A stretch of 32,548 nucleotides of DNA from NCBI GenBank assembly GCA_947624195.1, contig CANQJH010000020.1, positions 1 to 32,548 of the forward strand, read 5' to 3'. The first letter of the stretch is position 1, and every line of letters starts with the position of its first letter. The notes beneath the pieces were generated by a model. The model saw only the letters and a list, made by a program, of their open reading frames with translations, was not told the DNA's origin and did not search any database. The position numbers and the translations under genes were made by a program. The DNA comes from an uncultured Clostridia bacterium. Lineage in GTDB: Bacteria > Bacillota > Clostridia > TANB77 > CAG-508. This document shows, one piece after another, positions 1-8,030 of this stretch.

Positions 1-74
1 CCGCCGTATGCCGAACGGCACGTACGGTGGTGTGAGAGGGAATAAATAAAGTAATTATTTATTCTCTACTCGAT
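1..74 (+). mobile_element. 3' end of a group II intron (domains V and VI)
   Basis: Bases 1-30 fold as a domain V hairpin. An 8-bp lower stem pairs 1-8 with 23-30 and has a G-U pair at base 3, so the catalytic triad reads CGC. A two-base CG bulge lies on the 3' side and the upper stem is capped by a GAAC-type loop. A second long hairpin follows, pairing about 34-49 with 55-71, with a single unpaired A at 68. That is the domain VI branch-point adenosine. The intron should end at an AY dinucleotide near 73-74, six bases after the branch A, slightly shorter than usual. The reverse transcriptase ORF would lie off the left edge. The structure is seen directly; the intron class and exact 3' splice site are inferred. 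Confidence 0.82.
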
Positions 75-118
75 TTTCTCTATCCCAGGCTTAAAAACTT
101 CAAATAGATATGTAAAAA

Positions 119-195
<77 letters not shown>

Positions 196-203
196 ATAAA
201 AAT

Positions 204-232
204 ATTATACAACATTCGTAAAAGTTTTTCAA
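204..232 (-). promoter_or_regulatory. Promoter of tRNA-Arg
   Basis: On the minus strand a TTGAAA -35 (227-232) is followed by a 17-bp spacer and a TATAAT -10 (204-209). It ends eight bases before the tRNA 5' end, which fits a stable-RNA promoter. Confidence 0.8.
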
Positions 233-316
233 CAAAACTGCGATAAAATATTTGGCTGTGAAGTAAAAATTTAAATTTCGGTTTTATATAAATAAAAATA
301 ATTGTAAAAAAAGTAG

Positions 317-345
317 TTTACGTTTCAATAAGGCTGTGATATAAT
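317..345 (+). promoter_or_regulatory. Promoter for the membrane protein gene at 400
   Basis: TTTACG (317-322), 17-bp spacer, TATAAT (340-345). It lies 55 bases before the ATG at 400. Confidence 0.6.
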
Positions 346-399
346 AAGCTAAAATTAGAGAAAGGGGAAGAGCTAGATTTTACTAGCATAATTAAAGAA

Positions 400-1677
400 A
401 TGGAAGAAAAGAAAAAGGGAAGTTACATAACAGGATTTATAGGATTAATAATTGGAGGATTAATAGCTACAATACCATGGATTTTGGTTTATGTATATGG
501 AAATATGATTTTCTCTATATTGTCGGTATTAATTGCAGTAGGAGAATTTTATGGATATACAATATTTAAGGGAAAACCAACCAAAAAATTACCAATAATA
601 ATTATTGTAATAGCAGTTTTAATAGTAGCACTTACAAGTTTAGTTATAATTCCGGCATTTTTAATAATGAAAGGAGGTCTTACAGTAAGTATAGCTTCAA
701 TCAAATCTCTATATGCAAGTGAAACTTTTACTTCAGCTATTTTAAAAGATACTGGAGTTGCAATAGTATTTACATTGTTTGGAGCTGGAGCAATGTCATC
801 TTATATTAAAAACAAAATGAATAATGCAAATACAATAGCTTTAAATAAAGATGAAATAGAAAAAAGTAAAAATGAGGCTATAAAAAAAGTAAAACCTATT
901 TTCAAAAAATTTAATGCTTTATCTGCAGAACATGGAATTAAAGCAGATGAACTTAACGCAGAAATAATGGAAAAAGCAGAACTAAAAGAACAATTAGAAT
1001 TATTAAAAAAATTAAAAATAGTCAAAAAGTCAAAAGCAAAATTTTTCTATGATGAAGAAATGGAAAAGGTAGATGTTGAATTAAAAAATAATAAATCATC
1101 AAATATTATGCCATTAATAATAGGAATTTTGCTAGTTGTTACAATGGTAGGTGTAATCATTTTAAATCAAATGGGTATACTAAATACGCAAAAAGTATCA
1201 AATGACAATATTAGTTTTGAAGTAAATGGAAAATGGATAGAATATCAAAATTATTACACTGATGTCTGGACTTATTATAGATATATAAATACTGAAGAAC
1301 CAGCGCCAGATGAAGAAATATCAGAAAATGATTTTTCAAAATTACCTGCATATTTAAATGTATCTAATTCAAAGGTTGACGCAGAAGAATTATCTAGTAT
1401 ACAAGATTTACAAAAAGATATGAAAGAATATGTTGATACTTTGGAAACAAAGCCAGTCGTATATGAAGATAGCATAGAAAAATCATCGGCTGGATATGAT
1501 GTTTTAAAAATAAAAATGGTATATGATGAAGAAGCTGATGAAATAGAATACTTATATTATATAGTAAATGAAGATGACGTTGCAATGGTGGATGCAATTA
1601 GCTACAATATGGAAGATGAGCAGGAATTAGAAAAAACGGTTGAAACAATTACAGAATCATTGAAATGGATAAATTAA
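400..1677 (+). CDS. Polytopic membrane protein with C-terminal extracytoplasmic domain, unknown function
   Basis: A 425-residue protein I do not recognise. The first ~135 residues hold about four hydrophobic segments (near 11-33, 35-55, 63-90 and 120-135). A charged, helical, probably cytoplasmic stretch follows (about 140-235), then one more membrane span (about 238-260) and a ~165-residue acidic C-terminal domain likely outside the cell. The ribosome binding site before the ATG is weak: the only purine-rich run (361-370) is about 30 bases upstream, and no in-frame ATG, GTG or TTG lies between. It could be a sensor or secretion accessory protein, but nothing in the sequence decides this. It lies upstream of the type VII locus, yet its topology does not match EsaA, EssA or EssB. 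Confidence 0.8.
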   Translation: MEEKKKGSYITGFIGLIIGGLIATIPWILVYVYGNMIFSILSVLIAVGEFYGYTIFKGKPTKKLPIIIIVIAVLIVALTSLVIIPAFLIMKGGLTVSIASIKSLYASETFTSAILKDTGVAIVFTLFGAGAMSSYIKNKMNNANTIALNKDEIEKSKNEAIKKVKPIFKKFNALSAEHGIKADELNAEIMEKAELKEQLELLKKLKIVKKSKAKFFYDEEMEKVDVELKNNKSSNIMPLIIGILLVVTMVGVIILNQMGILNTQKVSNDNISFEVNGKWIEYQNYYTDVWTYYRYINTEEPAPDEEISENDFSKLPAYLNVSNSKVDAEELSSIQDLQKDMKEYVDTLETKPVVYEDSIEKSSAGYDVLKIKMVYDEEADEIEYLYYIVNEDDVAMVDAISYNMEDEQELEKTVETITESLKWIN

Positions 1678-1684
1678 AAAATGA

Positions 1685-1712
1685 TTGACAAGTTTTATGC
1701 AAATAGTATAAT
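1685..1712 (+). promoter_or_regulatory. Promoter for the flippase-like gene
   Basis: Consensus TTGACA (1685-1690), 16-bp spacer, consensus TATAAT (1707-1712), about 44 bases before the GTG start at 1756. Confidence 0.8.
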
Positions 1713-1755
1713 ATAACAATGTACAATGGCATAGGCTTGTTAATGGAGGATAAAA

Positions 1756-2868
1756 GTGGATAAAGAGGAAATAGGAAACAAAGTATTAGATGAAAACGAA
1801 AAACCTGAAATGAAAAAAACGAGTAAAAAAGTAATTGTGTTTAGTATCCTATTTATAATAGTAATTTTTGTTGGAACTTTTATTTACATGATGAATGCCG
1901 AAGATGTTGAAAATTTGGGGGAATTATTAAGGACAGCAGATTACAGATGGGTTTTTATAGGATTTTTATGTCTAATTATAATGTGGCTTGCTGAAACAGT
2001 AAATATGCACATTCCACTAAAGCGTTTGTATCCTACTCAAAAATTTACCAACTCAATAAAAATTACAATGATAGGACAATTGTTTAATAACCTTACACCT
2101 TTTAGTACAGGTGGGCAGGTCATGCAAGTATATGAAATGAACAAGAGTGGAAAAAGAACAAGTGATACACTTTCAATTTTATCAATGAAATTTTTAGTAC
2201 AACAAATTGCAATGATGGCGTTTACAGTAATAGTATTAATAACACAATTTAAGCACTTTCAAGATTTGTTTGCGCAATATTTAGTTATAGGAATAATAGG
2301 AGTTGCAATAAATATTTTACTACTTGCATTTTTAATTTCAGCAGGAACAAACAAAGAATTTATAATGAAAATAGCAAGACCTTTAATAAGATTAGTAGCA
2401 AAGATTAAAATTGGGAAATTTAGGTTTATAAAAGAACCAGAAAAAAGAATTGAGAAGTTTGAAAAAAGTGTTGAAAACTACAATGAGCAATTTAAGATAA
2501 TGAAAAATCATAAAACAATGGTTGCAAAGATGGCTGTAGCGGGACTAATTCAAGCAATAACGTATTATGCAATAACTTTTTCAGTATACAAAACATTTGG
2601 AAATTCAGGATCAAGTTTCTGGGAGATAGTTACAAGACAAACATTCTTAGTGCTTCTTGTATCAGTAGTACCAACACCTGGAGCAGGAATCGGTGCTGAG
2701 GGAGGATTTTTCTTGATATTTGGACCAATTTTCAAAGATACAACAGCATTATCAATCTTATTCTGGAGAATATATACTTTCTATTTACCTATATTGACAG
2801 GAACATTATTTATGATACCAACTAAAAGGCTAATTACAAAAAGATTTCAAAGAGAAAAAATAAGTTGA
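1756..2868 (+). CDS. Lysylphosphatidylglycerol synthase transmembrane-region / YbhN-like flippase family protein
   Basis: A 370-residue polytopic membrane protein of the family that includes the flippase half of MprF and YbhN (UPF0104). Family signatures are visible: an NLTPFSTGGQ segment near residue 113 and a PTPGAGIGAEGGF segment near residue 312, between several hydrophobic helices. The start is GTG, preceded by GGAGG at 1745-1749. There is no catalytic synthase domain, so it is probably a stand-alone lipid translocase or related membrane protein. Its own consensus promoter suggests a monocistronic unit. The substrate cannot be told from sequence. Confidence 0.85.
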   Translation: MDKEEIGNKVLDENEKPEMKKTSKKVIVFSILFIIVIFVGTFIYMMNAEDVENLGELLRTADYRWVFIGFLCLIIMWLAETVNMHIPLKRLYPTQKFTNSIKITMIGQLFNNLTPFSTGGQVMQVYEMNKSGKRTSDTLSILSMKFLVQQIAMMAFTVIVLITQFKHFQDLFAQYLVIGIIGVAINILLLAFLISAGTNKEFIMKIARPLIRLVAKIKIGKFRFIKEPEKRIEKFEKSVENYNEQFKIMKNHKTMVAKMAVAGLIQAITYYAITFSVYKTFGNSGSSFWEIVTRQTFLVLLVSVVPTPGAGIGAEGGFFLIFGPIFKDTTALSILFWRIYTFYLPILTGTLFMIPTKRLITKRFQREKIS

Positions 2869-2950
2869 GTAAAAAATGACATCCATTATTTTAATTAAAG
2901 CGGAATTTATTTTTAAACATAAATCCACAAATCTTTGGTTTTATGATGTG

Positions 2951-2979
2951 TTGACATTAAAATTTCCGTATGCTATAAT
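2951..2979 (+). promoter_or_regulatory. Main promoter upstream of the type VII locus
   Basis: TTGACA (2951-2956), 17-bp spacer, TATAAT (2974-2979): a perfect sigma-A match. The first secretion gene starts 232 bases further on, so the transcript has a long leader with a small ORF and a large hairpin. A weaker pair (TTGACA near 3040 and TACAGT) lies inside the leader. Together with the small ORF and hairpin this accounts for the 343-base gap 2869-3211. Confidence 0.8.
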
Positions 2980-3015
2980 GGCAAAAAAGTAGGAAGTAGG
3001 AGAGTAATAAAAATT

Positions 3016-3117
3016 ATGAAATTTGAAAAACTTGAGATTGTTGACACATGTAATTTTAACAAATACAGTAAAAAAAATTGTATAGTTTTTTATATACTCA
3101 AAATAAAAGAAACTTAA
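3016..3117 (+). CDS. Possible 33-residue leader peptide
   Basis: A short ORF starts at ATG 3016 after a GGAG (2999-3002), at a rather long 13-base spacing, and stops with TAA inside the left arm of the large hairpin at 3106-3164. The peptide is lysine-rich with a short hydrophobic patch and resembles nothing I know. Overlap of its stop codon with the hairpin is what a translation-coupled attenuator would need, but this may be chance. Confidence 0.25.
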   Translation: MKFEKLEIVDTCNFNKYSKKNCIVFYILKIKET

Positions 3118-3164
3118 ACTTATAAATAGTAAGAAAAACTAGTTTTATAAGTTTGAGTTTCTTT
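3106..3164 (+). terminator. Large leader hairpin / terminator or attenuator before the type VII operon
   Basis: A 21-bp stem with one G-U pair (3106-3126 with 3144-3164) and a 17-base loop. The base of the stem is A-rich on the left and T-rich on the right, and T-rich sequence follows. It lies between the consensus promoter (2951) and the first secretion gene (3212). It could terminate a short leader RNA, act as an attenuator, or stabilise the operon mRNA. Confidence 0.6.
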
Positions 3165-3211
3165 TCTGTTTTTACTTTTTTATATTAATAAAAAAGGGAG
3201 GAGGTGTAAAT

Positions 3212-3826
3212 ATGGGCACAAATATATCAACCGTAGATTATAAACAAATACCAAGTAAAGCAAGACAAATGCAATCAGAAGGACAAGCTCTAAATAGTGA
3301 ACTTACATCTGCATATAACAGTATTGGTCAAATGAGTAAAAGTTGGTATGGAAAAAGATATAATGAACTTGTAAAATCTTTTAACAATATAATAAATAGT
3401 TTAAATGATATGTTAAAACTAGTTATTACAGACATACCAGATACATTAAATACAGTAGCAAAAAATTATGCAAGTGCTGATGGAGATAGCGTTTCAAGTA
3501 TAAGTAGTGCATCACCAAAGAGAATTACAAATATAGCAAATTCAACAGCTACAGGAATGAGATTTATAGAAAGTGAAGTAAATACAACTAAATTAAATGT
3601 AGAAAAGAATTTTGCAAATGCAAAACAAAAAATGGAAAACATAAAAACTATTTATAATGGTATAACTTGGCAGGGCGATGCTGCAACTGCTTTTAAATCT
3701 AAATTCAATCAGTTAAAAAGCCAGATCGACCAATCACTAGATGATCTTAAAAGGCAATTTAGCCAATTAATGCAACAAACTATATCAGATATGCAAGCAA
3801 CAGAAAAAGCAAATACAGTATCATAG
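3212..3826 (+). CDS. Tandem WXG100-type type VII secretion substrate
   Basis: 204 residues, about twice the usual WXG100 length, with two WXG-type hairpins in one chain. The first half has W45-Y-G47 and the second W153-Q-G155, each between long amphipathic helices, joined by a Ser/Ala-rich linker near residues 88-102. WXG100 proteins normally form four-helix dimers that are exported by EssC; this looks like a covalent dimer. The strongest ribosome binding site in the locus (GGGAGGAGGTG) precedes it and an RNA hairpin follows, consistent with high expression as first gene of the operon. Confidence 0.85.
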   Translation: MGTNISTVDYKQIPSKARQMQSEGQALNSELTSAYNSIGQMSKSWYGKRYNELVKSFNNIINSLNDMLKLVITDIPDTLNTVAKNYASADGDSVSSISSASPKRITNIANSTATGMRFIESEVNTTKLNVEKNFANAKQKMENIKTIYNGITWQGDAATAFKSKFNQLKSQIDQSLDDLKRQFSQLMQQTISDMQATEKANTVS

Positions 3827-3847
3827 ACTGTTTACAATAATTGTTTT

Positions 3848-3878
3848 CTTTGATAACTGTATTTAACAGTTATCAAGG
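3848..3878 (+). promoter_or_regulatory. Intercistronic hairpin after the WXG100 gene
   Basis: A 13-bp stem (3848-3860 with 3866-3878, one G-U pair) and a 5-base loop, with no T-run after it. It probably protects the 3' end of the WXG100 message or partly attenuates downstream genes rather than terminating fully. Confidence 0.55.
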
Positions 3879-3904
3879 AAAGGAATTATATTAATTTTGA
3901 AAGG

Positions 3905-4447
3905 ATGGTCTGTAAATTGGATAAATCAACAATTCAATACGAAATAGAATGGAGACAAAGAAAAATAAATGAATATAGGGGGACAATAAAATCTTATAGA
4001 AGCAGAATAGACAATACATTAACTCCTACAATAAATGGTGCAAATACAAAAATTAATAATTTTAAAGAAAGCAATAGAAAATACAGCAACATGCAAACTA
4101 AAATTGGTAGTGTAAAAAGCGAATTAAAAACAGCCAAGCAACATGCTGATACAGCATATAAATTTATAATAAAATATTATTCTAGTGATAACTCAGCAAA
4201 TAAATTTATAAAACTAAAAAACCAAAGTACAGCAATTAATAACATAATTACCCTTATTAATAATAAGATAGAACCAGCAATACAAAATAAAATAGCCGAA
4301 AATAAAGGACATATTACTTATTTCACAAACATGATAAATTATACTTGGAAACCGGAAAGAACAAATAAGGAAGCAGAAATAGGTAGATTAAATGGAGAAA
4401 TATCAGTATTACAATATTGGGTAAATTATTATAAATCTCTTTTATAG
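3905..4447 (+). CDS. Helical LXG-partner-like protein of the type VII locus
   Basis: About 180 residues, almost entirely predicted coiled coil, rich in Lys, Asn and Ile, with no signal peptide or membrane span. Its size, composition and position directly before a type VII effector match small alpha-helical partners (DUF5082-like or Lap proteins) that bind the N-terminal helices of LXG effectors and are co-secreted. I see no diagnostic motif. The start is uncertain: the ATG at 3905 overlaps the purine-rich GGATGG, so the in-frame TTG at 3917 may be the real start; EssC in this locus also uses TTG. Confidence 0.7.
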   Translation: MVCKLDKSTIQYEIEWRQRKINEYRGTIKSYRSRIDNTLTPTINGANTKINNFKESNRKYSNMQTKIGSVKSELKTAKQHADTAYKFIIKYYSSDNSANKFIKLKNQSTAINNIITLINNKIEPAIQNKIAENKGHITYFTNMINYTWKPERTNKEAEIGRLNGEISVLQYWVNYYKSLL

Positions 4448-4479
4448 TAAATGCAATAAATTAAACTGGAGGAGCTAAG

Positions 4480-7294
4480 ATGCTTAGTATAAATTTATCT
4501 GGTATTGAAAAAGATGTAAAACCAGAGATAACAAAACTTATCAAATCTTTAAATAATGCAAAACAAACTTGCAGTTCAATTTACGTGCCCAAAGATTTTG
4601 CATATTATTCACAAGCAACCCAAATATCTCAAAATATTGGAACAATTATATCCTCGATTAATAATGTGAATAGTTTATTAACTACTACGATAAATAATTT
4701 TACACAAGTGGAAAGAAAAAACCAAGCCTTATTAGGTAGTTTATCAAGTAAGATAACAGTAAATAAAATTAATAGTAAGAATTATAAGAGTAGTGGTAAT
4801 GTAAAATCAAAAATACAATCAAATAGCAGAATGAATGACTTTGTTCAAGCGTCAAAATCAGCAATTGGTAGTATGGTTAAATTTGCTGCAAATACAAGTT
4901 TATTATTGGATTATAATGGTGTAGCCCAAATAACAGGAACAGCGGTGTGCGTCAATGGATTTAGTGCGAATTTAGACCTTGCTTCATGGTTTAGCACAGG
5001 TTGCGCAAAGGTAGCAGAAACAGTAGATTCAATATTATCTTGGGGCTCAGAAAAAATAAATTCTTTGCTTTCATTTGGAAAAGATAAATTAAATGATGCA
5101 CGTGATTGGCTAGGCAACATGGCAAATGCAGCAGTTGAGGGAATGAAGAATATTGGCTCTAAAATAGCTTCTATGTGGAGTTCAGGATATGTCAATATAC
5201 TTAAACCAGCATTAAACATATTTCAAACTGTAGTGGCTTCTGTAACTAATGTAGTTGAATCATTAGGAAAAGGACTTGCCGAGGTTATTGAAGATTTATT
5301 TAAGTTTGTTGTCATACTTCTTACAGGAGTATCAAGTATCTTCACGGGATTATGGGATTTAAGTTTGTATTTGAGCAATCTATCAAGCGGGAAGAAATGG
5401 GAATCTGCAACTGTGGCATTGTGGAAAGACACAATGTCGTTTGTTTCAGAAAGTTATGTTGAAAATTACTACAAGAGTCTCTATGAAAATACTCTTATTG
5501 GACAATGGCTTGACAAACATGCTGCTACAGGTTTTAAATCAGGTGGAATAGCTAGTCAAATAGCTTCTGGAATAGGTTATTTATTAGGAATACTAGCTTT
5601 AGCTGGTGCAACAGGAGTACCACCTTTTGTGGTGGCAGGAGCTGCAGGAATAGGAAAAGGTACTCGGTGAAACTTGGGCAGAACAAAGAGATTCATCTTG
5701 GGAAGGCATAGAAAGAATGCATGAAAGAGGAGAAATAACAGATGAATATTATGAATCAATCGTCCAAATTAGAAGTATGAGTGAAGAAGATTGGAAAGAA
5801 ATAGTTAAAGATTATAATAATGGGAATTTAGATAAAGAACAATATGAAGCGATGAAACAAATAAGAGAAATGCCAGATGATTGGCGAACTCTAGAAAATG
5901 GTTTAAAAGGAATAACCAATGGAACAGCAAATGGACTATGGGAAGGAGTTCAGTGGTACTTAGGAGGAAAACTTGGTGATTTTGCAATACAAGGACATAA
6001 AATACTTTCATCGTCAGTAAGAGTGGGTATTGATTCAGCATTTAACGCAGCAGATACACCATATAGAGCATTTATAGATGCTGCTACTTCCGACGGAAAC
6101 TTTGATGCAGCTTGGGCAAATCAAGGCGGTTGGGAATCTGTTTTGTCAAACTTAGCTGTAGGATTGGTAGGTTCTGTTGGAGGAGAAATCTTTGATAATG
6201 TAAAGCTAAATAAAGATTCAATAAATTTGAAGACTAATGAAGTATTAGACGATCTAGATGACTTTAGCAAAAAGTTTCCAAATTCTCTAGATGCACAATC
6301 AAGAAAACTTCAAGATGCACTTCAAACAGCAGAATATTTTTCTGATTTTAAAGGATATCTTGCTAATGTATTGGGTATAGAGAAAATTGGTAATATGACA
6401 GAAGCAGACATATATGGTTATGCTCAATTCTTGTTAACAAGTAAACCTGAACAGTTTAGAATCTTTGAAAGTTTATATAATAAAGGCGAAATCAATAAAA
6501 TCGTTAATATGTCCAATGAAGACATATATAAATATGTTAGCCAAAACTTAAGCGAAGAAGAATTTAAAGTTATTGAAAGATTATATATGAATTTGGGAAC
6601 TGACGAATTCAGGTATTTGACGGATAATGAAATATATAAATTGGCTTCTAAGAAGTTAGGTAAAGATAATTTTAAGAACTTCAAAACATTATATAAAAAT
6701 AGAAGAGAACTTTCACAACAGGAAAAAGACTTAATATTAGTATTTGCTGCTCATGGAGGACCAGCTGTAGAGGCATATTGTAGAGGAACAGAAATTGAAT
6801 TTTTAGGTAGAAAGTTTGATGGCGCAAATTACAGTGAAATGGATGATTATTTTCAACGTTCAATATATGCGGAGGGCAATCCTGCATCACTAGATGGAGT
6901 TCATATTGATGAAGCAGTAAAAATATTAGATAATATAATAGAAAATTCCACACCGCTTACTGAATCACTAACCGTTTCTAGATATGTAGATGACATTTTC
7001 GTCGATGGTGATAGAATTTTAAATCCACAAGTTGGCATGGTTTTTAATGATAAAGCTTTTTTTAGTACATCTGCTTCAGGCGGTGTATACAAAGATAGAA
7101 AAATAAAATTAGAAATAGAGATTCCAGCTGGAAGTAAAGTAGCATATATAGAACCAGAAGCTATGCCTCATACTAGCTTTGGACAACAAGAAGTTTTATT
7201 AGGAAGAAATAATAGCTATCAAATAAAAGACATATTATTTGACGAAAATACAGGGCAAATTATAATAAAGGCAGAAATGATACCAGCTAAATAA
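4480..7294 (+). CDS. Type VII secreted effector with C-terminal ADP-ribosyltransferase domain, joined by a +1 frameshift at CGG 5665
   Basis: The first frame (4480-5664, 395 codons) encodes an LXG-like helical targeting region and a hydrophobic, glycine-rich middle. It reaches ACT CGG TGA and would stop at 5670. Skipping one base at CGG 5665-5667 enters the +1 frame at 5666, which is open to 7294 and completes a ~937-residue effector. The bases 5666-5716 before the first downstream ATG are open and encode plausible linker sequence, so the second part is not a separate gene. The C-terminal ~190 residues look like an R-S-E ADP-ribosyltransferase (ADPrib_exo_Tox type): Arg834 in SRYVD, Ser862-Thr863-Ser864 in FFSTSA, and Q902-x-E904 in GQQEVLLGR. 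A Q-x-E pair resembles C3-like enzymes. A GGAGG ribosome binding site precedes the ATG. The target and immunity protein are unknown. Alternative: a broken toxin gene. Confidence 0.8.
5662..5670 (+). promoter_or_regulatory. +1 frameshift site (ACT CGG TGA) in the effector
   Basis: In the 4480 frame this reads Thr-CGG-stop. Leaving out C5665, or reading CGGT as a four-base codon, restores the long downstream frame. A stop right after the hungry codon resembles the layout of the prfB +1 site, though the slippery bases differ. Confidence 0.7.
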
Positions 7295-7351
7295 AGTATC
7301 AGAACGACGAATTTAAATAATAAAATTAATTTAATTTTAGGAGGTTAATAA

Positions 7352-7690
7352 ATGGAAGACGAATTTAATTTCAAGCATTTTTCTAGTTTTAAAGTGGATG
7401 GCAAAAATAAAGATATTAATGAACTAGGTGATTTCTTAAAAGAAAACGACAAGAAAGGAATAACAGTTACAAAAAAGCTAAATATTGGAGATAAGGTAAA
7501 ATTAAAAGGTCGTGACTATGTTGTTATTGTACAAAATATTGATTATGAAATGCCAGGATTAGGCAGAGTGGATTATGCTGGAATAAGAGAGGGCGAAGAA
7601 AAAGAAAATTTAAAGTGCATATTTAATCAGAGCGAAATAGAAGAAGTTGTTTTTGAGAAAGAAAATAATTTGGAAGGAGAGGAAAGATAA
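7352..7690 (+). CDS. DUF4176-like protein, type VII locus
   Basis: 112 residues. The C-terminal ~65 residues (from NIGDKVKLKG to CIFNQSEIEEV) have the same beta-rich layout as the DUF4176 protein that follows: a Gly-x-x-Val-x-Leu-Lys-Gly strand, a Tyr-Ala-Gly segment and a Phe-Asn-x-x-x-Ile turn. The N-terminal ~40 residues are charged and unlike DUF4176. AGGAGG precedes the ATG and the stop overlaps the next start by one base. Such proteins accompany LXG effectors; adaptor, chaperone or immunity roles are all possible. The family link is my reading of motifs. Confidence 0.7.
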   Translation: MEDEFNFKHFSSFKVDGKNKDINELGDFLKENDKKGITVTKKLNIGDKVKLKGRDYVVIVQNIDYEMPGLGRVDYAGIREGEEKENLKCIFNQSEIEEVVFEKENNLEGEER

Positions 7691-8007
7691 TGGAAGAAAT
7701 AAGAGAGAAATATTTACCAATAGGAACAGTTGTAATGTTAAAAGGTGGAAGTAAAAGAGTTATGATAACGGGATTTTGTGCAGTAAGCGCAGATGACAAA
7801 TTGAAAGTATATGATTATAGTGGATGTATGTATCCAGAGGGATTTTTATCATCAACACAAACCTGTTTATTTAATCATGAACAAATTGAAAAAGTACACC
7901 ACCTAGGATTAGCTGATGATGAAGAAGAAAAAAGCTTTAAGGCAAAACTAAATGAATTAGTCAATGCAAAAATTGATATCCCAAATGATCTTAATAGCAA
8001 TAATTAA
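7690..8007 (+). CDS. DUF4176 domain protein, type VII locus
   Basis: 105 residues with the DUF4176 pattern: KYLPIGTVVMLKGG near residue 7, a central YDYSGCMYPEGF, and LFNHEQIEKV near residue 67. DUF4176 proteins are common in Firmicutes type VII clusters next to LXG toxins; their biochemical role is not settled. Translation is probably coupled to the previous gene, since TAA and ATG share a base at 7690. EssC follows 23 bases later. Confidence 0.85.
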   Translation: MEEIREKYLPIGTVVMLKGGSKRVMITGFCAVSADDKLKVYDYSGCMYPEGFLSSTQTCLFNHEQIEKVHHLGLADDEEEKSFKAKLNELVNAKIDIPNDLNSNN

Positions 8008-8030
8008 AAAAAGATAAGAGGTGATAACAT

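Noticed and set aside
5668-5670. Stop codon recoding (TGA read as an amino acid) at the effector break
   Set aside because: Reading through TGA stays in frame 0, which does not carry the downstream domain; TGA is also a normal stop in this window (e.g. pilin D at 31045).
5717-7294. Second half of the effector as a separate gene starting at ATG 5717
   Set aside because: No suitable ribosome binding site, and the +1 frame is open and protein-like upstream to the CGG; kept as one frameshifted gene.
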